This document shows positions 12,601 through 23,184 of a stretch of 58,836 nucleotides of DNA, piece after piece. The stretch covers positions 1 to 58,836 of the forward strand of contig AJWJ01000092.1 of NCBI GenBank assembly GCA_000277445.1. Reading direction: 5' to 3'. Each line of letters opens with the position of its first letter. Position 1 is the first letter of the stretch. The stretch comes from Polysphondylium violaceum. Taxonomy: Eukaryota > Evosea > Eumycetozoa > Dictyosteliales > Dictyosteliaceae. Under the pieces are notes generated by a model. The model was not told the DNA's origin and ran no database searches. It saw only the letters and a list, made by a program, of their open reading frames with translations. A program made the position numbers and the translations under genes.

Positions 12601-15503
12601 GTTCCAACTATGTGACCCTTTAAAAATGCAAATGGTTCACGATCAGTATTTATAATTGTTTTAAAAGCTTTGGTATTACTTGAAGATTGGTTCTCTAAAG
12701 CTTCATTCCCAAGAATAGTAGCAGGTGGACCAGAAAGTCTTAGCTTCTTCATGACTTGAGATTCCAAAAGATAAGTTTGTTCATCCCATTGATAAAATGG
12801 GAGTCGATGGGAGCATAAATGTTTGTAGGATTTATCTTTGAGATCATCTAAATCAAACTGACAAGTAAAATCAATATTATATCCATTAATATAAATTTGT
12901 GATAAACTTTCTTTAAATAAATTTTGTTCACTTTCTTTTCTTTTTCTATTTAATGGATTTATCATCAATGCGTTATTGTTTTGATCTTTAATATATCTTG
13001 ATAAAGTTGGAAATGGTGAAATTTCTACAAATATAGTTGATTTTCCATTATTATTTTCTTCAAGATAGTCATTGATATTATTTAATGTTTGTTCAAACAA
13101 AACTGGATTTCTAATATTATCAAATAATAATTGTGTTGAAAATTGATTCATCTGATTGGAAGTTGTAGTTGAAAACATAATCGCATTGCTATCTCTTGTT
13201 TTAAATAAATCATTGGATACAGAATCAAATAATTCTTTTTTGATAATTTCTTGACTGGAAGAATGGAATGATGATTTTGTTCCAAGAAATGCTGAAAATA
13301 TTTTTTCTTTTTGAAGTTGTTGATGAACTTCATCAAGTTTAAACTCATCTCCAGAGATTACAATAGAGTTTTTGGAATTAAAACAAGCAATTTCTATTTC
13401 ATGATGTGGGAATTTTGAATTAAAATCTTTTAAACTTAGAGAAATAGCCAACATTCTACCAGAACCAACAGTTTTATGCTGTAATCTTGCTCTTTCATAA
13501 ACAATCTTGCATGAATCTTCCATAGATATTAAACCAGAATAATATAATGCTGTAATTTCACCAAAACTATATTATTTTAAATTTTAATATATTAATATAA
13601 GAAAAATGAAACTGGATAAATAAAATACAAACCTATGACCGGTAACAATAGATGGCTGTACATTCCATTGTTTATAAAGTTCTGTTAAACCACATTGTAA
13701 TAAAAACATAGAAGGTTGAGCCAAAAGTGGATCATGAATTGAATCTTGATCAGTGGCTTCTCTAAGTTTTTGTAAAATAGAATATCCAAAGTGTTTGGAA
13801 AGCTCATTATCAAATTTATCCAAAGTTTCTCTAAATACAGGTTCATTTTCATAAAGATTTGATCCCATTCCATTCCATTGAGGTCCTTGGCCACAATAAA
13901 CAAAAACAACAATTGGATTTGTATTATTACCAAGACTAAACATATTTGAAATCATTTCTTTATCATTAGAGAAAATAGATGATTCTGAAAAGGAGTTCCA
14001 TCCATCATGAGAGTTAATTACCAATCTTTGACTATATTGAATTGATTTGGATAAAATAAGATATTTTGCAAAATCATTAAAACCAATTGATGTATTAATA
14101 CTATTAATAAAATGATTATGCATAATTGTAGCTTGATATTTGTTTAATGAATGTTTGGAATTTGCAGAAAGAGGAATTAATAGATTTCTATTTTTACAAC
14201 TGATTTCCATTGGACGTATTTCCTTTTCATTTTTAAACTCTGATAATATTACACAACCATTTGAACCAGTGATACCAAAACTATTGATACCTATTTTGAC
14301 TTTTCTATCATTTGGGAATGGAATACACTCAGTAACTACTTTGAGATTCCAGTTTTTAAAATCAATGTTTGGATTTGGAGTGTTAAAATGAATGTTTGGA
14401 ACCAACATACGATGTTTTAACATTAAGCATACTTTAGCAATACCACAAGCGCCAGAAGTAGCTTCAGTATGACCAATATTTGACTTTATTGAGCCAATGT
14501 AAAGAGGGTTTTCATTTGAATGATTATCTTTAAAAACCATAGATAGAGCAATAGTTTCATTTTTATCTCCAACAATGGTTCCAGTGCCATGACATTCAAA
14601 ATAATAGATATCAGATGGATTGAGGTTTTTTTGAGCCAAAGATAGTCTTAGATTTTCAGCTTGTGCCATAGATGAAGGGGAGTTGATATTTTCTTTTTCA
14701 AAATTACCATCTGAATTTGAACTAGCTCCATCAACCACTCCATAGATCACATCATTGTCTTGAATTGCTTTATCCAGATTCTTGAGTACTAACATACAAC
14801 ATCCCTCGGCTCTTCCAAAACCATTGGCACTGGCATCAAAAGACTTACTTTTACCATCTGGACTCAGACCCTTCATATTTGTGAGTAAACTAAAAAGGTC
14901 TGAATTAAAAATCAAACCAACTCCACCCACAATAGAGAGATCACTCTGGCCACACTCTATACTCTTACAACCCATAATAAAAGCATTGATACTGGAGGAA
15001 CAAGCTGTGTCTACAGTCATTGATGCACCTCGGAAATCAAATGTATGGGAAACATGATTGGCTATACTATACAAAGAAGTATCTTGAGTAAAATAAGGTT
15101 TTTCTAAATTATTTAATTGGTGTTTAAAATCCAAACTATAGCAACCCACGAAAACAGATGTGTTTGTACCACGAACATCAGAGGGCTTGATATGGGCGTC
15201 TTCCAAAGCTTCATAGGTGACCTTGAGCAACATTCTTTGTTGAGGATCCAACACATCGACATCACTTGGTTTAATTCCAAACATCAAAGGATCAAATGAC
15301 AAAATCTCATCTGTTTCCAAGAGACCAGCCTTGTTACTTTCAAAATAACCAAGATTATAAAAATTCTCGGAGAATCTATCCTTTGGTATTTCAACAACAC
15401 CATCAAATTTGTTCATCAAGTTGAACCACAAATCATTGCCACATTTAGATTTTGGTAATCTTAAACCTAAACCAACCACTGCAACTCTATTATAATTATT
15501 CAT
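6658..15503 (-). CDS. Highly reducing type I polyketide synthase with terminal thioester reductase
   Basis: Three exons on the minus strand, 13633-15503, 7415-13566 and 6658-7355, give 2906 aa. Domains: ketosynthase (1-430; DTACSSS with Cys168, His305 in CHGTGT and His345 in NIGH); acyltransferase (GHSFGE, Ser624 completed across intron 1); dehydratase (about 930-1200; His in GHIVGTKNYFPG, Asp in LDSCLHG); C-methyltransferase (about 1330-1600; LEIGSGKG near 1401); enoyl reductase (about 1800-2130); ketoreductase (about 2150-2370; dinucleotide motif GQQG, catalytic-type Tyr in CAYTCAN); acyl carrier protein (DSL, Ser2465); thioester reductase (about 2555-2906; TGATGFLG and a YSQTK motif). It should build a methyl-branched reduced chain iteratively and release it reductively as an aldehyde or alcohol instead of by a thioesterase. 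The product is unknown. Dictyostelids are known to carry many such synthases. No partner biosynthetic genes lie nearby. The conserved NVxGT loop is not seen at intron 2. Confidence 0.93.
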
Positions 15504-16009
15504 ATTTTTTTAATTTCTAAAATGAAGTATATGTTTTCTTATTTTAATATTTGCTAGTGCTAGGTAAAAAATTCGTTTAAGTACTTTTTAAAATCATATA
15601 CTTTTTTTTAAATAGTATGTCTCTTGAAGTCCAAAACATTGTATACCATTTACATCTTTAATTTTATGCTCTTTTAGATAAATAAGTATTTAATTTATAT
15701 AGAATAAATCTGATAATGTCCGTACATCGGATGTAGATGAGATGTTATTTGATAGTACCATACTATTATGATTACTATTATTATAGTAATTATAATTGAG
15801 ATGTTTAAGATTTATCGCATCTGATCCTAGTAATGAGCAAGTAATCAATTTTTACTACCAACTCTGCTTGTGAAATCTTTTTATTCATTTTTTTAGGGGT
15901 AAAAATACTGCCCAATAAATAAATTAATTAAAACACCAAGATTTTTATAAATTATATGTTTGCTTGTAGGTATTGATGTGTGTGGGTGACGTGGGTATCT
16001 CTTGATATA
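15504..16009. other. Spacer between the PKS start and the DPH7-like gene end
   Basis: AT-rich, no coding signal. It should hold the PKS promoter (PKS reads leftward from 15503) and the 3' end of the DPH7-like gene. No distinct motif was recognised. Confidence 0.5.
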
Positions 16010-17137
16010 TTAAGGTGTCCACACAGATAAACATCTGTCGTAGAACGAACAACAGCCAATATACTGTTGTTTATCAGTACTGCTAGAGTTTGTATATGAC
16101 CAATCCACACCATAGGCTATAGATTGGTGAGGACCTTGATAGCTGCTTTTGATTGACAAGTCTGTAAATGTACCATCCTCGCTTGAGAGAGTATGAAATC
16201 CTCCGCCCATACATGCAGTTACCAGGTGATTGTTATCACTTGGCGACCACTTGATTCTCCATACACCTCCACCCAAGGAATCGGTTTGCGTGAGAGGTTG
16301 TTTCATAGATCTGAGATCCCAAATTCTGACACATTCGTCATAGCTTCCCACAGCAACAATATTCTCGAGTGCGGGATGACAGTGGATAGATGTCACACCC
16401 ATATCACAACGCTTGGTAAAAATTGGTGTGGCACCGCTGCTATTCGAACGACCTCCATCCTCTGCTTCAATTGTTCTTGTATCCCATACTTTAAACTTGC
16501 AATCATCACCACCCGAAAATACCATGCTGGTATTGTGGTAATTGTAGGCACAGATCCACGCTTCGTAATCATGAGCAATCCATCTATTGGTTACTGCACC
16601 ACCGTCTACATCAAACAAAGCCAACGAACCGTCACTATAACTGGTGACTATCTCTTTGTTGTCTGTTCTCCAATCCAACGATAGAGTCAATATGCTCGGA
16701 TCTAATGAAACGTCATTTCTACACACCAACTCCAACCTTCTCTCCCCCTGCTCTTGATCTGCAGCATTTAATCTATATACATTTAATTCACCTCTGGACA
16801 TGACCACACCCAACAAAGGAGCATCATTTTCATATTGTTGACTAATATTGTTGTGATGAGTCCATTTCATATCCAATATACCACTGTTGAAATCGATCGA
16901 TTGCAATTCTTTAACTTTGTTATCTTTTTCTATATCAAATAGATATAATCTACCCTTTCTACGCTCTTTATATTCCGTGTCACCTTGTTCGATTTGATAA
17001 GTGCCCGCTGTGAACAATGTACTATTTTTAAAACTAGGATAAAACTCAACACTATCTGAAGTATATTCTAACAACCGATTAAAATAACAACCTTCATGAC
17101 TATTATTACTATTACTATTACTATTACTATTGTCCAT
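16010..17137 (-). CDS. dph7: DPH7/WDR85-like WD40 protein (diphthine methyl ester hydrolase)
   Basis: Single exon, 375 aa, starting with an Asn/Ser repeat. The N-terminal pattern FTAGTYQIEQGDTEYKERRK followed by GRLYLFD matches the first blade of the DPH7 (WDR85, YBR246W) family. Later WD repeats are visible: GVVMSRGELNVYRL, SYSDGSLALFDV, GGDDCKFKVWDTR, GSYDECVRIWDLR, and a closing CSFYDRCLSVW. In yeast and animals this protein removes the methyl ester from methylated diphthine on elongation factor 2, allowing the final amidation of diphthamide, and acts in the cytosol. The length is slightly below the human protein. Family assignment rests on the N-terminal signature and on the end motif. 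Confidence 0.82.
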   Translation of the reverse strand: MDNSNSNSNSNNSHEGCYFNRLLEYTSDSVEFYPSFKNSTLFTAGTYQIEQGDTEYKERRKGRLYLFDIEKDNKVKELQSIDFNSGILDMKWTHHNNISQQYENDAPLLGVVMSRGELNVYRLNAADQEQGERRLELVCRNDVSLDPSILTLSLDWRTDNKEIVTSYSDGSLALFDVDGGAVTNRWIAHDYEAWICAYNYHNTSMVFSGGDDCKFKVWDTRTIEAEDGGRSNSSGATPIFTKRCDMGVTSIHCHPALENIVAVGSYDECVRIWDLRSMKQPLTQTDSLGGGVWRIKWSPSDNNHLVTACMGGGFHTLSSEDGTFTDLSIKSSYQGPHQSIAYGVDWSYTNSSSTDKQQYIGCCSFYDRCLSVWTP

Positions 17138-17457
17138 GATATCTGTATGTGTCTTCTTTTGTCAAAAAAACGAAAAACACACCACAAAAAAGTTTATAAT
17201 TTTTTTTGCATAAGTAATTTTCTTTCGTGGTTTATGATATATTTAGTAATAAAAATCTGAAAGAACAATTGACTCACTTCTCTAAACGGCTCATATTATA
17301 TGTAAACTATTGAAATATGATATCTCATCATTTCAAAAATGTTTCTTTTTTCTTTTTTTTTTTTTTTTTTAGGTTTTTTTTCTCGTTTTCTTGAAAAATC
17401 TAAGTTCATAGGATTGCAGATATTTACAAATACATTTGTATATATTGAATTGAAAAG
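17138..17457. promoter_or_regulatory. Divergent spacer between the DPH7-like and CHY zinc finger genes
   Basis: The 320-nt AT-rich spacer lies between two divergent start codons, so it should contain both promoters. A long T run at about 17352-17370 is visible. No specific operator-like motif was recognised. Confidence 0.5.
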
Positions 17458-17986
17458 ATGTGTAAACATATTTTAGTATGTATATTACATTACTTTCAAT
17501 AATAATGTGATGATAGTATAATTAATAATCAATCAACTACTATGTTTACAATAGAATGCACAAGTATCGATTAGAGCACAATGTTGTAAGAAATGGTTTG
17601 ATTGCTCACAATGTCATAGAGAAGAATCTGATCATGAGATTGCAAAGTCTGATGAAATAGTATTTGCTTGTAAGAAATGTAAAAAATGTTTTAGAAAGTA
17701 CATGTCCCAATTTGAAGAATCTGATGAATATTGTCCTCATTGTGGTATGTCTTATTTATATTATTATTATTGTTACTCTCTTTATCTATCTATCTATCTA
17801 TCTATCTATCGTATGATTAATACTAACCGATATAAAACAACAAAAGATAATCACTACTATCTTGATGCAGTTACTCCTCAACAAAAGATGGTATTAAATG
17901 TAGATCACAACACAGATATGGATGTCTTTGATCCTAGAACTAGAAAAGCAAAAGGTGTTTTTGATGGACAATACTTTGAACAATAA
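17458..17986 (+). CDS. CHY-type zinc finger protein
   Basis: Three exons, 17458-17475, 17555-17744 and 17871-17986, give 107 aa. Exon 1 is only 18 nt (MCKHIL); joined to exon 2 it gives CKHILNAQVSIRAQCCKKWF then DCSQCH, the N-terminal CHY zinc-binding signature. Later Cys pairs (FACKKCKKCF, YCPHCG) complete a CHY finger, and DHE replaces the common DH spacing. Small free-standing CHY proteins include yeast Hot13, implicated in zinc handling in the mitochondrial intermembrane space; whether this protein shares that role is unknown. Intron 2 (17745-17870) carries seven TATC units at 17783-17810. The C-terminal part is acidic and unremarkable. The short first exon would be missed by most gene finders, so a published model may start too late. 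Confidence 0.8.
17783..17810 (+). repeat. (TATC)7 microsatellite
   Basis: Seven perfect tandem TATC units lie inside intron 2 of the CHY zinc finger gene. Simple-repeat slippage explains it. Confidence 0.95.
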
Positions 17987-18109
17987 AACAACATCAATTA
18001 TGTACATATACAGATAAATAAAAGAATAACAACAACAACAAAGAGTGGCGAGCTCTTTATAAAAAGTTTGTTTGGGAAAATACAATATTTAGTTTTAGTT
18101 TATTTACAT

Positions 18110-19660
18110 TCATTCTACACTTTGCATAGAGATATCCATAGATTGATCATAACTTTCTCCTTCTTCTTCTTCTTCTTCTTCTTCTTGTTGTTCCTCTAGT
18201 TCTATTTCTTCCTCTTCCTCCTCTTCCTCTTCTTCTTGATAAATACTATTATTACTATTCGTAAACAATGTTTGGTTTTTAATTTGATCGTCATCTTTAT
18301 CCAAGAATTGATTAAATAATAATCTTTGAGGTTTTCTAGTTGATTTAGATTGTGTTGCAGCACTATACCCAACACCACCAGGAGTATTAAAAGATTCTTC
18401 TTCATAGTCATATTCATTGTTATAATGATTAAAGTTTAGTTTCTTCTTCACACTACTCTTTGGCAAGAATGAATTGGATGGTGATCTATAACTAATATTG
18501 TTATGATTATTATTTGCTGCATCATTTGTGACTGTTGATAACTCCATGTCATTGACATCTTCCATATCCTCAATGGCTATGGAGGATTGATCCATACTCT
18601 GGCAAGTACTGTTATTGGTAATGCTGTTAGCGTCATTGCCATCGCTAATAATACTATTGTTGACTGTATTTGTGATACTATTTGTATAGTTACTGTGTGC
18701 TTCTATATCAGAGATTGATAAATCTTGACTAAACTCTAATTGGTGCGGTAATCTGAGATGACTGTTGTTCATGCTACTAATACTATTGCTATTTGTAATT
18801 GTATCATTGTTACTATTCAAATTCAGGAATCTTGCAGGGAATACCTCTCTCCTTGTTGCAAATGCTTCTTGTTCAAAACTATTGTTTGTGATATCACTAT
18901 TATTGGTTCTATTGTCTTCATCTTCATCCTCCATATCTTGATAATCAATCTGACTTTGATCCATATCAGAAAGATAGCTACTATTAATTGTGTTGGCAGT
19001 ACTGGTAATGACCCTTTGTTGCTGTTGGTGTATTTGACCAAACTGAATACGAGGTATAGATAGATCGCTTTCACTATCACCCGATAGAGATATATCCCGA
19101 GAGTCATTATAACTATGTATACCCTGTACAAAACCATTGTTGTCACTACTATCAACGCCAATCGAAGTTATACTATTTGTGCTCTCATCCAATCCATTAA
19201 AAGATGATGACGACGATTGATTGATTCTTTGATTAGATGGAGATGATTGCTGTTGCTGTCTACGATTAAAGTGTAGTCCTTTTTTAGTTGCTTTCTTTGA
19301 ATTGTTATTGTTAGTGCTGCTGTTGGACTTTACTAAATCATAGGTAAATGAACCTATATGCTTTTTATTCGTTTCGTGTTTGATTAGCGATAAAGACACC
19401 TGATGCAAAGATTCCTCTTGGCCTTTGATCCATTGCTCCTCCTCTTCAATTGATAGCTGGTTCTCTATTTTAGAGTAGACTATTGTGCAAGCGGTGTCGC
19501 TCTTGTTTTTACTTAGATGATTGTTACTATTACTATTTGGATTATTAGTATCGCTCGTATTACTATTGTTTGTTATCTTTATAGGAACATGAACATGCAA
19601 TCCTCCATCCAACCTCGACATAGGAGATAGCCTATGTTTTAGCTGTGGATATAGGATCAT
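18110..19660 (-). CDS. Low-complexity acidic protein of unknown function
   Basis: Single exon, 516 aa. The N-terminus (MILYPQLKHRLSPMSRLDGG) and a segment containing EEEEQWIKGQEESLHQVS are the most sequence-like parts. Most of the rest is Asn/Ser-rich, with a C-terminal Glu run encoded by a GAA/GAG tract (about 18150-18235) and a final acidic tail. No signal peptide, membrane segment or known domain was recognised. The 3' end converges on the CHY gene. A GGCGCCAAC element resembling an E2F site lies about 120 bp upstream of the start (near 19779). The continuous 1.5-kb frame supports a real gene; the function is not inferable. Confidence 0.7.
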   Translation of the reverse strand: MILYPQLKHRLSPMSRLDGGLHVHVPIKITNNSNTSDTNNPNSNSNNHLSKNKSDTACTIVYSKIENQLSIEEEEQWIKGQEESLHQVSLSLIKHETNKKHIGSFTYDLVKSNSSTNNNNSKKATKKGLHFNRRQQQQSSPSNQRINQSSSSSFNGLDESTNSITSIGVDSSDNNGFVQGIHSYNDSRDISLSGDSESDLSIPRIQFGQIHQQQQRVITSTANTINSSYLSDMDQSQIDYQDMEDEDEDNRTNNSDITNNSFEQEAFATRREVFPARFLNLNSNNDTITNSNSISSMNNSHLRLPHQLEFSQDLSISDIEAHSNYTNSITNTVNNSIISDGNDANSITNNSTCQSMDQSSIAIEDMEDVNDMELSTVTNDAANNNHNNISYRSPSNSFLPKSSVKKKLNFNHYNNEYDYEEESFNTPGGVGYSAATQSKSTRKPQRLLFNQFLDKDDDQIKNQTLFTNSNNSIYQEEEEEEEEEEIELEEQQEEEEEEEEGESYDQSMDISMQSVE

Positions 19661-19866
19661 TGTAAACTAAATAATATTATCAAACAGAGCTATATACCGG
19701 CAATGAGTAGCAAGAGATATATCTTGTGATACATGTAGATATCCTTTTTTAATTGCTTAAGAAAAAAAAAAAAAAAAAGGCGCCAACCCAGAAATTTGGA
19801 AAAAAGGGGATAATCAATCACATGCATATGATTTATTTATAAATAATAATGGAAAAAGAAAAAAGT

Positions 19867-21365
19867 CTAGAGCTTAATGAAAATTTTGTTTCTGTGCATA
19901 ATATAGGCAATTAAATCAAAAAATACAAACCAGCCAAGACTAAAGACGGTGGATGCCAAATAGCCGTTCTTTAACCATGACAAATACATCTTTTCGTAGA
20001 TGGCTGTCCACAAGGAAACAGAGCCAACGTTAAGATAAAACATGAAAATGATTTCAATAAAGACCATAAATGAATAGATGGTGATTGGGTTCATACCAAT
20101 CCAAACAAATGGTTGAATAGAAATATCGACGGCTTTTCTAACTTTTGGTCCCCATTCAACGACATCAACAACAATATAGGCAACGAGAATCAATGCGCCA
20201 CCAGCGCCAACGGTAAAGAGTGCAAAGCTAAAACTCCAAATCAATTTGTTAAATGGCAAAACAGTGGCTCCCAAACCAATAGCTGGCACAATGAATAAAA
20301 TAACTAAAATCATCCATCTGGCAATAATGTCAAATTGAGAGTAATTGTATTTCTTGTAGTAGGTGGTGAATATTCTGCCAAACTCGACACCCATCCAAGT
20401 GGTCACAAATGCCATCAATGTTGACAAGAGTCCCTCTGGATCATTGGGATGAATCATATTTGGTCCAAATACCTTATTGTCAATGTAGGAACCTGCATTA
20501 CAAGAGGGTGTTAGCTGACCTTTTCCACATCCTGGAACATTCCAACCATACATCAAACCAAGATATACTGTAGATGTAGCAATCAAAAACAATCTTTGAA
20601 GGAAAACTGGAAAACATAAAAAGCTCATGCAACTCAAAAAGTAACAAATGGCAATTCTCTGTAAAACACCCATAATTCTAAAACTATCAAAAACAAAATG
20701 ATGAGCCATCAAATTTAAAAAACATTGAATGAAAAACAATAAAAATGTTCTTCTAATTATATTTGCCCATGCTATAATATTGGATTAACTATTATTAATA
20801 ACTATAGTCTACATATTGATTCAAATATACTTTACTTTTAATGTCATTTTTAGAGTTTTTTAATGCCAAGGCAACTGAAAAACCACATATAAATAAAAAG
20901 GATGGGAAAATTAAATCTGCAGTGGATAATCCATTCCATTCGGTTTCTTTGAGTGGCCAAATAACATCTGGGCCACCTTGATTATCAACCAAACTATTAT
21001 ATTAATAGAATAAACAAAAAACAATTTATTGAATATCACAACAACATTTTCAAAAAGAAATAAAGATTAATATATTTGAAAAGCAGGAAAAAAAAAAAAG
21101 AAAAAAAAGAGGTGGTTAGGGTGTGATTTGATTTGGTTTGGTTCGATTTGAACACTTACATCATTCCAAAAATAGTTATCCCTCTAACGGCATCTAAACT
21201 TCCCATTCTACGACCGGTAGTGGGTGTTAATTTCGGAGAAGAGGGTGGGCTACCAGATGAAGCATGATGTTTATGATCGTGACTATGCTGTTTATCTTTA
21301 TCATTTACTTTTAAAACAACATGTTGTTGTTTTATAAGTGGAGTTGATTCCTCTTGAATATTCAT
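19867..21365 (-). CDS. Heparan-alpha-glucosaminide N-acetyltransferase-like membrane protein
   Basis: Three exons, 21160-21365, 20836-20993 and 19867-20771, give 422 aa. After a charged, His-rich cytosolic-type N-terminus the protein reads RRMGSLDAVRGITIFGMILV then DNQGG, followed by WNGLSTADLIFPSFLFICGF, a clear match to the DUF1624/HGSNAT family core. Several further hydrophobic segments follow, including FIQCFLNLMAHHF, and the family-like RIMGVLQRIAICYFL. HGSNAT transfers acetyl groups from cytosolic acetyl-CoA across the lysosomal membrane to heparan glucosamine. The long luminal N-terminal domain of the human enzyme is absent. At the position of the human active-site His (KHASWNG) this protein has KETEWNG (Glu85), so transferase activity is uncertain. 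The substrate in a heparan-free amoeba is unknown. Confidence 0.85.
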
Positions 21366-23184
21366 TTGACCTTTTTTATCGGCTTCTCCAAGTAATTAAT
21401 GGGGTGGGGTTTGAGAGAATAAATCTAATTGTTTTTCCTAAACAAAAATACACACACAAACACACACACACTCAATCAATAATAACAATAGTTATTTCTT
21501 GGGATCTATTCCTAAACACGCACACACTATAAGTTTAGTATAGGATACCGATAAGAAGAAATTTAAAAAACTATAAAAAAATGTTAAAAATTATAAAAAA
21601 TCTTTGGGAAAAAAATCAATAAAAAACATTTTTATATATTTTGATCACAATTTCTAAAAAGGTAAAAAATGGCAATTACACGGAAAAGATGATCGCCTAT
21701 GAATGTTTAGGTAGTATTGATGTTTTTTCGCTCATACAAATACATGTATATGTCATTATAATGATATATTAGTAGTTATCAATAGTGATAGTCTGATTCA
21801 TAGCGCATAGAGTAAATTAATACCCGCAGTATGCATCTCTGTGTTTTTCTTTTTTCTTTCTCCTCTCTCCACATTGTTTTCTCTCACATTAATGTACAGA
21901 TAAATGTCAGATTATAATTCAGAAATTCAAACATTCACAATTTCAAAGATTTTGATCTGCTATTTTTAATATTCACAAATAGTATGATGTTTCGGATAGA
22001 AAAGGAATTGTTATTCATTACCAATCAATCATCATTAGGCATCATCAGAAATCTCATTTCACCCAATCGAGAATCTACTACTATATTCATAACCACCCCT
22101 CTTTTATTTTCCCACATATGGGTGTTTGTGTATGTGTGGGTGTATTGATATAATAGTATACACCCACCTCTATCACCCCAGTGTTGGGGTGCAACAAACA
22201 CCAGTTTCTGATCTATAGAATTTCATCATCAAAAAACTTGATTCGTATATATTAAAATATTAAATTTAAAAGAGAAGAATTATAAACAATTTTTAGCTCA
22301 TTTGACCTCCCCAAAAATATCAACTACTAAAAAAAGGTCATTTGTTTTACATACACACAACTAATATTAGGGTGGTAGTAGCTTTTAAAATTATGTTCAC
22401 AACAATATTTATACACTTTACCTTTTAAAGTTGTGTTTTTTTGTTTTTGTGTGAGTATGGATAAAGGTGTTAAAGTAATTTATTGTGTATGGTATGTGAG
22501 GGGTGTGTGAAATTAGGTGGTGGTGAATTTATTATGTATGGATAAAATTTTATATGTATAAATCATAATCACATAAAATAAAATTGAATTGATGGGGTGG
22601 TGTGTGGTATTTTATAAATATTAAACGGCTTTAAAGTTAGTCGATCACGATTATCAAAAAGAAAAAATATAGTTGGTTGTGGTGAGGGTGGTGTGTGAGT
22701 GACTAGTTTATTTTAAGTACTATTTCATCTATTAAATTATATATAGTTATATGCATCCCACCTCTCACATCTCTTCTCTTTTTCTTGGGTCAAACGACAA
22801 TATTGTGATTAAATGTTTTTTTAAATCCAATTAAAAAAAGAAAAAAAAGTGAAGGAAAAAAAACTATTTAAAAGGGATGATCTTGGATCAATATTTTCAA
22901 CAAATTACACTTTTATAAAGATACTCAACAAAAGAAAATCATCTAATCTTTTGATAGAAATCTTTACGGTGTGTTTTAATTTATTTATTTTTGTAACTCC
23001 ATTTTTTCAAACATCACTAGATACTCGTTATTGTTTTACTACCTAGTTGAATTTGTAATAATCCAGTATATTTGGAAAAAAAAAAAAAAAAAACAAACCA
23101 AAATCCAACTTTTGTATTTTATATAAATAACAAGTAATTTTATTTATTTATTATCATATTGTTGTACAACACTTTTTATTCAAA
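21366..23184. promoter_or_regulatory. 1.8-kb divergent spacer, with G/T-rich G-box-like blocks upstream of the cellulase
   Basis: No credible coding sequence. It separates the HGSNAT-like gene (-) from the cellulase (+). GT-rich blocks resembling dictyostelid G-box elements (GBF-type sites) occur at about 22118-22145, 22494-22526, 22593-22608 and 22674-22702. A perfect hairpin, CACCCCA/TGGGGTG with loop GTGT, lies at 22174-22191. Developmental control of the cellulase is an inference from these blocks. Confidence 0.45.

Noticed and set aside
22849-23046. 65-codon plus-strand frame upstream of the cellulase
   Set aside because: AT-rich composition, no recognisable protein pattern and no splice context; probably chance.
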